A stretch of 64,000 nucleotides of DNA. It comes from Paenibacillus dendrobii (GTDB lineage: Bacteria; Bacillota; Bacilli; Paenibacillales; Paenibacillaceae). This document shows, piece after piece, positions 16,576 through 23,745 of this stretch. The stretch lies in NCBI RefSeq assembly GCF_009807035.1, contig NZ_WUBI01000002.1, forward strand, positions 372,001 to 436,000, read 5' to 3'. The position numbers and the translations under genes are program-made. Below the pieces are notes generated by a model, which saw only the letters and a list, made by a program, of their open reading frames with translations, was not told the origin of the DNA and did not search any database. Every line of letters starts with the position of its first letter. Position 1 is the first letter of the stretch.

Positions 16576-19194
16576 TTATTTGTCAAATCGACCGTAGAAG
16601 GCATTCCGGTAGACCTCTGCCAGTTCCGTCACGAGCGGCAGCTTCGGATTGGCCGTTGTGCACTGGTCTTCAAATGCGCGGTCCGCCAAATAGTCAACGC
16701 GGGCTTCGAAATCCTTGGCATCAAAGCCGAGCTCCTGGAACGATTCCTCGATGCCCAGCGCTTTATTCAGCTTGCGGATCGACTGGATCAGGCTATCTAC
16801 GCCTTCTTCCGTTGTCCGTGCCGGCAATCCCATAATACGTGCGATTTCTGCATAACGCTCGTCAGCGATGAAATGCGAGTATTTAGGGAACGAAGCGAAC
16901 TTCGTTGGTTTCTTCGCATTGTAACGGATGACATGCGGCATCAAAATCGCATTAGTGCGGCCGTGCGCCGTATGGTATTCCCCGCCCCATTTATGCGCAA
17001 GGCTGTGGTTGATGCCGAGGAATGCATTCGCAAAGGCCATGCCTGCCAGAGTCGATGCATTATGCATTTTCTCACGGGCAAGCTTATCGCCGGTAAGCGC
17101 CGACTGTTCAAGATACTGGAATACCAGCTGAATCGCCTTGATCGCAAGCCCGTCTGTATAATCGCTGGCCATGACCGATACATAAGCTTCAATCGCATGT
17201 GTCAATACGTCCATACCGGTATCGGCTACTGCTGTTTTAGGCAGCGTGTACACGAACTCAGGGTCCACTATCGCCACATCCGGCGTTAATTCATAATCCG
17301 CAAGCGGATACTTTGTATTACCCTGATTTTTATCCGTAATAACAGCAAAGGATGTCACTTCCGAGCCTGTTCCCGATGTTGTTGGAATGGCGACGAATTT
17401 TGCCTTTTGTCCCAGACGCGGATATTTGTAGATCCGTTTGCGGATATCCATGAATTTCTGCTTCAGGTTCTCAAAATCCGTATCCGGATATTCGTAGAAC
17501 AGCCACATCGCTTTCGCAGCATCCATCGGCGATCCGCCGCCAAGGGCGATAATGCAGTCGGGCTGGAACCGGTTCATCATTTCCGTGCCTCTATCCACTG
17601 TTGTAGTCGATGGATCAGGTTCTACATCCGAGAAGACTTCAATGACAACCGGTGTCTGGCGCTGGCGAAGATAATGCTCGACTCTTTCAACATATCCCAG
17701 TTTGACCATCATCGCATCCGTAATGATTGCAACCCGGCTGATATCCGGCATTTTGGCCAAATATTGCGTGGATCCTTTTTCGAAATAAATTTTGTCCGGT
17801 ACTTTGAACCATTGCATATTCACGGTACGGCGAGCCACCCTTTTTACGTTGATAAGGTTCACTGCGGTCACGTTCGACGACGTCGAGTTCCGGCCGTACG
17901 ATCCGCAGCCGAGCGTCAACGACGGCAGGTTCGTGTTATAGATATCTCCGATGGCGCCGTGAGTCGATGGCGAGTTTACGATGATCCGCCCCGTTTGCAA
18001 ACGGTCCGCAAATTTCGAGATGACTTCCTCGTTATGCGAATGGATAACCGACGAATGCCCCATTCCTCCGAAAGCTACGACCTCCGCTGCGCGCTCAATG
18101 CCGTCTGCCGCATTTTTCACTTTATAGCAGGCCAGTACCGGACTCAGTTTTTCCGCGGACAATGGAAACTTCATGCCTACGCCTTCGATTTCAGCCACGA
18201 GGATCTTGGTGCCTGCCGGAACGCTGAAACCGCACATTTCGGCGATTTTCACAGCCGACTGACCAACGATTGCCGGATTAACCGCGCATTTCTCCGTGTT
18301 GATGGCTCCAGCTGTCAGCTTTGCCGCTTCATCCTTGTTGACGAAATAACAGCCATTGGCGATCATTTTCTTGCGAACCTGGTCAAAAATAGACTCTTCG
18401 ATGATGACAGCCTGTTCCGATGCGCAGATCATGCCGTTATCAAAAGATTTCGACAGGATCAAGTCGGTTACGGCCTGGTCGATATCCGCAGACTTTTCGA
18501 TAAAGCACGGAACGTTGCCGGGACCTACGCCAAGAGCCGGTTTACCGCAACTGTATGCTGCCCGCACCATGCCCGATCCGCCGGTAGCCAAAATCAAAGC
18601 CACATCCGGATGATTCATCAGCGCGTTGGTTTTTTCCATGTTCGGCTCTTCGATCCACTGGATGCAATCTGCGGGAGCTCCATGCTTTACTGCCGCCTCA
18701 AGCAACGTCTTCGCCGCCTCTCTGCTGCATTGCTGCGCGGAAGGGTGGAAGCCGAAAATAATAGGATTACGTGTTTTAATAGATATGAGTGCTTTAAACA
18801 TGGTGGTGGAGGTCGGGTTAGTTACAGGCGTTATCCCCATAATGATGCCCACCGGTTCCGCAATTTTCTGATAGCTTTCATACGGATTATCTTCAATGAC
18901 GCCAACGGTTTTTTCATACTTGATGCTGTGGTAGATGTACTCGGTAGAGAACATGTTCTTGGTGATTTTGTCTTCGTAGATGCCTCTTCCCGTTTCTTCA
19001 ACCGCGAGCTTAGCCAGATACATATGCTTGTCGAGTCCCGCCAAGGCCATGCCCTGAACGATGTCGTCGATTTGCTCCTGGGTCATACCCATAAATTTCT
19101 CCTGTGCCTTGTTCGCTTTGTTGATCAGGGTCTGGATGTACTCTTCGGCTGACTGCTGTTTTTTATCGGTAACCATCTCATTTTTTACAGCCAT
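16576..19194 (-). CDS. adhE: Bifunctional acetaldehyde-CoA / alcohol dehydrogenase
   Basis: AdhE reduces acetyl-CoA to acetaldehyde and then ethanol, reoxidising two NADH during fermentation. The 872-residue protein has the CoA-acylating aldehyde dehydrogenase half (about 1-440, catalytic Cys in GMICASEQ). The other half is an iron-dependent alcohol dehydrogenase (about 460-872), with GGGSPMDAAK for NAD and the metal histidines in DVLTHAIEAY and HSLAHKWGGEYHTAHGRTNA. Length matches the spirosome-forming enzyme. I choose ATG 19194 because GAGAGG lies 9 nt before it but touches the ATG at 19203. A Rex/Fnr-type dyad lies upstream, fnr is divergent, and pflB-pflA lie downstream. Confidence 0.96.
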   Translation of the reverse strand: MAVKNEMVTDKKQQSAEEYIQTLINKANKAQEKFMGMTQEQIDDIVQGMALAGLDKHMYLAKLAVEETGRGIYEDKITKNMFSTEYIYHSIKYEKTVGVIEDNPYESYQKIAEPVGIIMGITPVTNPTSTTMFKALISIKTRNPIIFGFHPSAQQCSREAAKTLLEAAVKHGAPADCIQWIEEPNMEKTNALMNHPDVALILATGGSGMVRAAYSCGKPALGVGPGNVPCFIEKSADIDQAVTDLILSKSFDNGMICASEQAVIIEESIFDQVRKKMIANGCYFVNKDEAAKLTAGAINTEKCAVNPAIVGQSAVKIAEMCGFSVPAGTKILVAEIEGVGMKFPLSAEKLSPVLACYKVKNAADGIERAAEVVAFGGMGHSSVIHSHNEEVISKFADRLQTGRIIVNSPSTHGAIGDIYNTNLPSLTLGCGSYGRNSTSSNVTAVNLINVKRVARRTVNMQWFKVPDKIYFEKGSTQYLAKMPDISRVAIITDAMMVKLGYVERVEHYLRQRQTPVVIEVFSDVEPDPSTTTVDRGTEMMNRFQPDCIIALGGGSPMDAAKAMWLFYEYPDTDFENLKQKFMDIRKRIYKYPRLGQKAKFVAIPTTSGTGSEVTSFAVITDKNQGNTKYPLADYELTPDVAIVDPEFVYTLPKTAVADTGMDVLTHAIEAYVSVMASDYTDGLAIKAIQLVFQYLEQSALTGDKLAREKMHNASTLAGMAFANAFLGINHSLAHKWGGEYHTAHGRTNAILMPHVIRYNAKKPTKFASFPKYSHFIADERYAEIARIMGLPARTTEEGVDSLIQSIRKLNKALGIEESFQELGFDAKDFEARVDYLADRAFEDQCTTANPKLPLVTELAEVYRNAFYGRFDK

Positions 19195-19243
19195 CTCTTT
19201 CATCCTCTCAGGTAAATTTTGGTTTTATCTCTCTCTCGACTCG

Positions 19244-19287
19244 ATCATAACACAACCGTGAAAAGAATTAAAGTGAAAACTTTCACA
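19244..19287 (-). promoter_or_regulatory. adhE promoter with Rex/Fnr-type dyad
   Basis: AGTGAAAACTTTCACA (19272-19287) with its flanking A reads GTGAA-N4-TTCACAA, closer to Rex (TTGTGAA-N4-TTCACAA) than to Fnr. On the minus strand TATGAT (19249-19244) is a 5-of-6 -10 box. The dyad then sits near -42, overlapping the -35 region. Redox repression by Rex, anaerobic activation by Fnr, or both are possible. Confidence 0.7.
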
Positions 19288-19389
19288 AAGTATGGATATT
19301 TCCAATCTTCATTTTCAATACGCTTACATTTCCATTTAGCGTCTTTTTCCCTGCTTATGTAAAAATCTAAATATGGAAATCAACTATGT

Positions 19390-19405
19390 AGTGAAAATAA
19401 TCACA
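19390..19405. promoter_or_regulatory. Fnr box upstream of fnr
   Basis: AGTGAAAATAATCACA fits the Fnr dyad with one mismatch and lacks the TTCACAA half needed for Rex. It lies about 120 bp before the fnr ATG, suggesting autoregulation. A TATAAT at 19466-19471 may serve a separate Fnr-independent start. The 323-bp gap between adhE and fnr otherwise shows only these control elements. Confidence 0.7.
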
Positions 19406-19518
19406 ATGTCGGAATTTCGACACTTTTACAGGCTTTTATCCCCCCAAAAACAGAGCTTTTCAGGTTATAATTAATTCAAAATTTATTGAAAATTGAAGAT
19501 ACAAAGGGGATAACGAGT

Positions 19519-20235
19519 ATGAGCAACCAACTGAATGTTATCGATGCCCGTGGAAATACTAGCTGTTTTTCAGACCAAAATATCGATCGGCTGATGGTGA
19601 TGATGAAAGAACGGATCGTGCCTGAAGGTTCTCATTTATTCTGGGAGGGTGATGTCTCCGATAAGCTGTTTTATGTGAAGCGCGGCCGCATCAAATTGAC
19701 CAAATCGACGGATGAAGGCAAAGAGCTGATCTTGTACATGTATCAATCGGGAGATATGGTTGGGCAAGCCGATCCATTCTTCAGCAGCAAGCACAGCTTT
19801 ACCGCAGAAGTCCTTGAGGAAAGTGAAATCGGAGTCATTGATACAAAGGATCTGGAAGTCCTGATCTGCCAGCATTGTGATTTTGCCATTGATTTTATGA
19901 AGTGGATGGGCATCCACCATCGCCTCACCCAAACCAAGTTCCGTGATCTGATGATGTACGGCAAGCCGGGTGCGCTCTGCTCGACTCTGATCCGGCTTGG
20001 CAATACGTATGGCGAGAAGCACGGGGACACGATCCTTATTCACAAAAAAATCACTCACACCGACCTGTCGAACATGATTGGAGCAACCCGCGAAAGCGTC
20101 AACCGCATGCTCAGTGATTTACGCAAAAAGGACGCCGTGGAATACGAGAATGGGATGATTGTTATTAAAGACCTTGAAATGCTTCAGGATATCTGCCACT
20201 GTGAAATGTGCCCAAATGAAATCTGCCGGATCTAG
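19519..20235 (+). CDS. fnr: Anaerobic regulator Fnr (Crp/Fnr family, C-terminal 4Fe-4S type)
   Basis: This oxygen-sensing transcription factor has 238 residues: a cyclic-nucleotide-fold domain (about 20-140), a dimer helix, and a winged helix with GATRESVNRMLSDLRKK as recognition element. The C-terminus ends in C228-x2-C231-x4-C236. This is the same cysteine spacing as B. subtilis Fnr (C227, C230, C235), where the cluster is held C-terminally with an Asp as fourth ligand. Loss of the cluster in air abolishes DNA binding. Start ATG 19519 follows GGGG; an upstream in-frame start at 19486 has no such site. Probable targets in this window are pflB, nirB, hmp and fnr itself. Confidence 0.92.
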   Translation: MSNQLNVIDARGNTSCFSDQNIDRLMVMMKERIVPEGSHLFWEGDVSDKLFYVKRGRIKLTKSTDEGKELILYMYQSGDMVGQADPFFSSKHSFTAEVLEESEIGVIDTKDLEVLICQHCDFAIDFMKWMGIHHRLTQTKFRDLMMYGKPGALCSTLIRLGNTYGEKHGDTILIHKKITHTDLSNMIGATRESVNRMLSDLRKKDAVEYENGMIVIKDLEMLQDICHCEMCPNEICRI

Positions 20236-20280
20236 ATTGATGTTTTTCATCGCCCTTCTCTCAGACTCGTCACGATCACA

Positions 20281-20321
20281 AAACTTCCGTAACCAACGTC
20301 TGGTTCTACGGAAGTTTTTTT
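20281..20321 (+). terminator. Terminator of fnr
   Basis: AAACTTCCGTA pairs with TACGGAAGTTT and is followed by a T-run. It lies 46 bp after the fnr stop. Confidence 0.88.
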
Positions 20322-20434
20322 GCGTGCAAATAGTCCCAAACTTTTCCGTTTCTGCATCATCTTCGTTCTTTTTCTTCTTTCACCCCTCAAAATACCTATT
20401 AATGTCACAGAAATGACCTTAAACTACTTATTTA

Positions 20435-20448
20435 GGGACTAAAGTCCT
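20435..20448. promoter_or_regulatory. DosR-like dyad GGGACT-AA-AGTCCT
   Basis: This dyad matches the mycobacterial DosR consensus GGGACTWWAGTCCC at 13 of 14 positions. DosR is a NarL/LuxR-type regulator, and the resemblance alone does not prove such a regulator binds here. It lies 257 bp before the secreted-protein gene at 20705. A further inverted repeat, TTCGG...CCGAA, lies just downstream (about 20457-20475). I saw no other gene or element in 20322-20704. Confidence 0.45.
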
Positions 20449-20704
20449 ATGAATCTTTCGGATTAAAGAACCGAATATTATCTTATAACACGTTCCCAAG
20501 TCTCATTTATATTGCGCAGATCTTCCTAAATAAACTGTTCAGGATAGATTAACTGCCGTATTGAGGAGGTCAGGCTTCTCCCCACTAAGAACTACATCAC
20601 ATTGAATTTGCCGCTGACATCAAAGGTCTGAAGTCTACTGTCTCCCATGAAAAAGGGCACAATGAATCATACACCTGTACAGGTCATTTAAGGAGTGTAA
20701 GCAT

Positions 20705-21592
20705 ATGGCAGCAACTTGTATTAAACGTTTTTCTTTGTTCATCGTATTTTTAAGTGTTATGTTATCCGGAACCAATCTCCTCTCCCCTAACGTGGCAAAG
20801 GCCCAAGGATATTATCAAAAGGCTACATGGCTATGGAATACCGAACGAATCCGCACCAATCCGCAAGAAATCCTGTCCTTTCTAAGTCAAAATAAAGTTA
20901 ACCTTGTTTATCTGCAGATTAATATCGATATTCCGGTCTCTTACTATAAAAGCTTCATCAAAGCATCCGGCGCGCTCGGCATTCGTGTACAGGCGCTCGA
21001 TGGCGCACCTCAATGGGGTCTGGAATCCGAGCGATATCGAATCACCAACTTCTTGAGCTGGGTACAGGCTTATCAAAATGAAGCGGCAGCGGCGGAGAAA
21101 TTCTGCGGCATTCATGTCGATGTTGAGCCTCATGTGCTAACCCAGTGGAAGACCAGCCAGGCCGAAGTGGTCCGCCAATGGCAGAACAATGTCCTGTATA
21201 TGGAATCCGAAGCCGAAAAGCTAAAGCTTCCGCTCTCAGCGGACATCCCGTTTTGGCTCGGCAATTACACGGCAGCAGACGGAAAAACGTCGCTCAGCCG
21301 CTTTATGATCAGTCATTATGATTCCGTAACCATCATGTCTTACCGGGATTCGGCTACAGCAATCAACAGCATCGCAACGAAAGAGCTTGAGGACGCTACC
21401 GCGCTTGGCAAGCAGGCATTCGCTGCGGTTGAAACCAAGCCGAGCAACGAAGGTGATTTCATCACGTTTTATGCCAAGGGCGCAGACTATATGAATGAGC
21501 AGCTGGTGCAGCTTCACGAGCTGGCTAAAGTGAATCCGTCTTATGCAGGCATCGCCATCCATGATTTTGACGGCTGGAAGGATTTGAAGTAA
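20705..21592 (+). CDS. Secreted TIM-barrel-like protein of unknown function (paralogue A)
   Basis: This 295-residue protein has a signal peptide (hydrophobic 10-25, cleavage near AKAQG at about 34) followed by one domain. Recurring motifs are ATWLW, LVYLQIN, VQALDGAPQW, GIHVDVEPH, ADIPFWLG and IMSYRDS. The regular spacing of beta-strands ending in acidic or aromatic residues, and the DVEP motif after a barrel strand, suggest a glycoside-hydrolase-like TIM barrel with an acidic residue at the pocket. I do not recognise a characterised family. A clear paralogue lies at 47232-48152, at the end of the polysaccharide operon. GGAG precedes the ATG. Being monocistronic and terminated, it probably acts outside the cell on a glycan (inference). 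Confidence 0.65.
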   Translation: MAATCIKRFSLFIVFLSVMLSGTNLLSPNVAKAQGYYQKATWLWNTERIRTNPQEILSFLSQNKVNLVYLQINIDIPVSYYKSFIKASGALGIRVQALDGAPQWGLESERYRITNFLSWVQAYQNEAAAAEKFCGIHVDVEPHVLTQWKTSQAEVVRQWQNNVLYMESEAEKLKLPLSADIPFWLGNYTAADGKTSLSRFMISHYDSVTIMSYRDSATAINSIATKELEDATALGKQAFAAVETKPSNEGDFITFYAKGADYMNEQLVQLHELAKVNPSYAGIAIHDFDGWKDLK

Positions 21593-21593
21593 A

Positions 21594-21638
21594 AAAACGG
21601 TGCCCCTCGGGTCTTCTAGACTTGAGGGGTACCGTTTT
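21594..21638. terminator. Bidirectional terminator between 20705 gene and ylbL
   Basis: AAAACGGTGCCCCTC pairs with GAGGGGTACCGTTTT, with an A-run on one side and a T-run on the other. It can serve both convergent genes. Confidence 0.88.
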
Positions 21639-21655
21639 GTATTTGGACATACGCA

Positions 21656-22684
21656 TTATTTCGGTTGCAATTGATTCAAAAAATCCAACGCTTCCTGAAT
21701 AGTATGGACGGGTATGATCTTGATCTTATAATTCCTTTTCTTCGCCTCGTCCAGAATATCTTTCGCATTGCTGTCACCTGGCTGGACATCGGCCGGGCAA
21801 AAAAATATGTCTACCTTGCCTTCATGAGCCGCAACGATTTTATCGCGGATACCACCGATCTGGCCGACATTCCCCTCCTGATCCATCGTTCCCGTTCCCG
21901 CAATCTGGTATCCCTTGGTCAAATCCTCCGGCAGTACCTGATTCAATATTTCCAGCGAAAACATCAACCCTGCGGAAGGGCCGCCAATACCACTTGTATC
22001 AATTTTGATCTTTCGCGGCGGGTGGATGACGTATTCGTCTTCCGGCTGTATGCCAAGCCCCACCTTCCCTTGATCGTTGATGACCGTCAGTTCAAACGTG
22101 TGCTGCTGTTTTTTTCCTTCATGCAAAAATATCATATCAACGGTATCTCCAGCCCTTTTGGCGCTCAAATAGGCGATCACATCGGATGATTTCTGCATTT
22201 GCTGCCCATCGATTTCGGTAATAACATCCCCGACGGCAATTTCCCCTTTGGCCTTGGACATTGGCAGGACATTCGTAACGAAGACTCCCTTGTTCTGTAC
22301 AGGAACAACCTCGCCTGCGGCCCGAAGGCCCGCCACAACCGCATTTTGCTGGGACGTGGTCATCATATGCCTCAACAGAAAATCATACTCATCAGCGCTC
22401 AGATTGCCGCTCACGCTTTCTTGTTTGCGGATCTGCGTATTCGGCGCGAGCCAGCCGTAGATCAGATAATATAAATGCGAGGTTTTAATGGTAGTCACGG
22501 TGGTTAAATAAAAATTCCCTTTTTCCGATTTATTCCCATTCTCAACGGTTATGACCGGTGACAGAGGTTCAACGTCACCCGGCTGATACAAATAATAGGG
22601 CACCGGGATCATCAGGATCACCAGCAGGATTACCATGATTCCCAGGCTCCATATTAGCTTTTTCGATTTTTTTGTTACGCTCAC
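21656..22684 (-). CDS. ylbL: PDZ-Lon-type membrane protease YlbL
   Basis: This 342-residue membrane-anchored serine protease has one N-terminal helix (about 10-30), then an extracytoplasmic PDZ domain (about 120-205, with GVFVTNVLPMSKAKGEIAVGDVITEIDG). A Lon-like proteolytic domain follows. The catalytic dyad is Ser in GIGGPSAGL and Lys in IGGIRDKIVAA. Homologues are B. subtilis YlbL and streptococcal SepM, which trims a signalling peptide; the substrate here is unknown. Translation starts with GTG at 22684 after AAGGAG. The IF-3-like gene ends 47 bp upstream on the same strand, so cotranscription is possible. Confidence 0.88.
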   Translation of the reverse strand: MSVTKKSKKLIWSLGIMVILLVILMIPVPYYLYQPGDVEPLSPVITVENGNKSEKGNFYLTTVTTIKTSHLYYLIYGWLAPNTQIRKQESVSGNLSADEYDFLLRHMMTTSQQNAVVAGLRAAGEVVPVQNKGVFVTNVLPMSKAKGEIAVGDVITEIDGQQMQKSSDVIAYLSAKRAGDTVDMIFLHEGKKQQHTFELTVINDQGKVGLGIQPEDEYVIHPPRKIKIDTSGIGGPSAGLMFSLEILNQVLPEDLTKGYQIAGTGTMDQEGNVGQIGGIRDKIVAAHEGKVDIFFCPADVQPGDSNAKDILDEAKKRNYKIKIIPVHTIQEALDFLNQLQPK

Positions 22685-22731
22685 GATTGCACAGCTCCTT
22701 CCTGCTTATGATAGCTCGAGCTGCATAGATC

Positions 22732-23208
22732 TTATTTTCCGGGATTGACCTGCACCGCAGCCTGTTTGCCGCTGAGCTGAATTCCTGTAACCTTGCTTCC
22801 CGCATGGTTCAAATCTTTGACGAGTCGCTCCAAAAGCTCCTTAGCCATGGCACCCTCTTTGCCTTTGATGCGAACCACAAGAAGAACGGCATCGCCGGAT
22901 TGCAGTATCTTCTCAGCCTGCCGCTGCTTGGTGTCATAATCATGATCCTCGATCTGCGGAGTCAGCCGGATTTCTTTAATTTTCATTTGCCGCTCGGAGG
23001 CTTTGGCTTGCTGTTTTTCCTTTTTGGCATCTCCCGCTCCTATCAGCTTGCATGGCGGAGGGCTGCTCATCAGAGACGTGCATACCAGGTCAACCTTTAA
23101 TTTCCGGGCCATTGCGAGAGCCTCGGAAGTCGGCATTATGCCGAGATCTTCACCATTTAATCCGGTTAGTTCTACTTCTGATGCTTTGATTTTCTCATTC
23201 ATGATCAT
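22732..23208 (-). CDS. IF-3-like protein, stand-alone paralogue
   Basis: The 158 residues show both halves of initiation factor 3. The N-domain is MIMNEKIKASEVELTGLNGE..., and a charged linker and C-domain KIKEIRLTPQIEDHDYDTKQRQAEKIL follow. It deviates from canonical IF-3: SSPPPCKLI replaces the usual PPVCR-(I/L)-MDYGK(F/Y) element, and the linker is Ala/Lys-rich. It is not followed by rpmI and rplT, and it starts with ATG rather than the rare codon often used for infC. I therefore read it as a second copy acting on ribosome subunits in some special condition, not as the housekeeping factor. AGGAG lies 12 nt before ATG 23208; a closer in-frame ATG (23214) is the alternative. Confidence 0.75.
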   Translation of the reverse strand: MIMNEKIKASEVELTGLNGEDLGIMPTSEALAMARKLKVDLVCTSLMSSPPPCKLIGAGDAKKEKQQAKASERQMKIKEIRLTPQIEDHDYDTKQRQAEKILQSGDAVLLVVRIKGKEGAMAKELLERLVKDLNHAGSKVTGIQLSGKQAAVQVNPGK

Positions 23209-23282
23209 TTTCATACACTCCTGTCTACCCATATTTTACAACGCGCAAATGGACATGAACATACCATATTCCATCGAAACAC

Positions 23283-23320
23283 AAAAAGAGCTTGCATCCG
23301 GTATGACGGATGCAAGCTCT
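23283..23320 (-). terminator. Terminator of nirBD
   Basis: On the minus strand AGAGCTTGCATCCG pairs with CGGATGCAAGCTCT around a 6-nt loop, followed by T5. It begins 3 nt after the nirD stop. Confidence 0.92.
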
Positions 23321-23322
23321 TA

Positions 23323-23694
23323 CTAATGATGGCCGCAGGTGCACTTGCCATCGCATGAGTGTTCTGGTGACTTGCTCAAGGTAATGCTGACCGTTCCTTC
23401 CTGGACCCGTATCTGATGCGTTCGAACTTCACCATGATCGGGCGCTTGCACGAGTCCATCCCTCAGATCAATTTTCCAGTCATAAAGAGGGTCATAAACA
23501 AAATGCCCGGAAACCATGCCTTCCGCTAAAGGCCCCCCTTTGGGATGTGGACTGCGGTTGTCCAGCGCGTACAACTCTCCGCTGCTGGTACAAAACACTG
23601 CGATCTCAAGCCCCTGAATATGAACTACCCGGCCCATCTGCGCTGTATAATCTTCCAATTTTCCTGCCGGAAAATAATTAAGCGTATCGTTCAT
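23323..23694 (-). CDS. nirD: Nitrite reductase small subunit NirD, Rieske fold without cluster ligands
   Basis: NirD is the small subunit of cytoplasmic NADH-dependent nitrite reductase. The 123 residues follow the Rieske-like fold, with ALDNRSPHPKGGPLAEGMVSG and VYDPLYDWKIDLRDG. In Rieske proteins the ligands are Cys-x-His and Cys-x2-His. Here the first pair reads S-P-H and the second D-P-L-Y, so three of four ligands are missing and a 2Fe-2S cluster is unlikely. Loss of the cluster also occurs in some other NirD proteins. The C-terminus ends in CDGKCTCGHH, a Cys/His tail that could bind metal and is not part of the usual family. It lies 51 bp after nirB. Confidence 0.87.
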   Translation of the reverse strand: MNDTLNYFPAGKLEDYTAQMGRVVHIQGLEIAVFCTSSGELYALDNRSPHPKGGPLAEGMVSGHFVYDPLYDWKIDLRDGLVQAPDHGEVRTHQIRVQEGTVSITLSKSPEHSCDGKCTCGHH

Positions 23695-23745
23695 GCTATC
23701 ACGTCCTCCTTTGCATGTGACTGCAGGATTCGGAATCCTTGAGAT

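Noticed and set aside
17407..19152. 581-codon open frame on the plus strand
   Set aside because: It lies wholly antisense to adhE, whose motifs are complete. The translated product has no recognisable domain, so it is a shadow frame.
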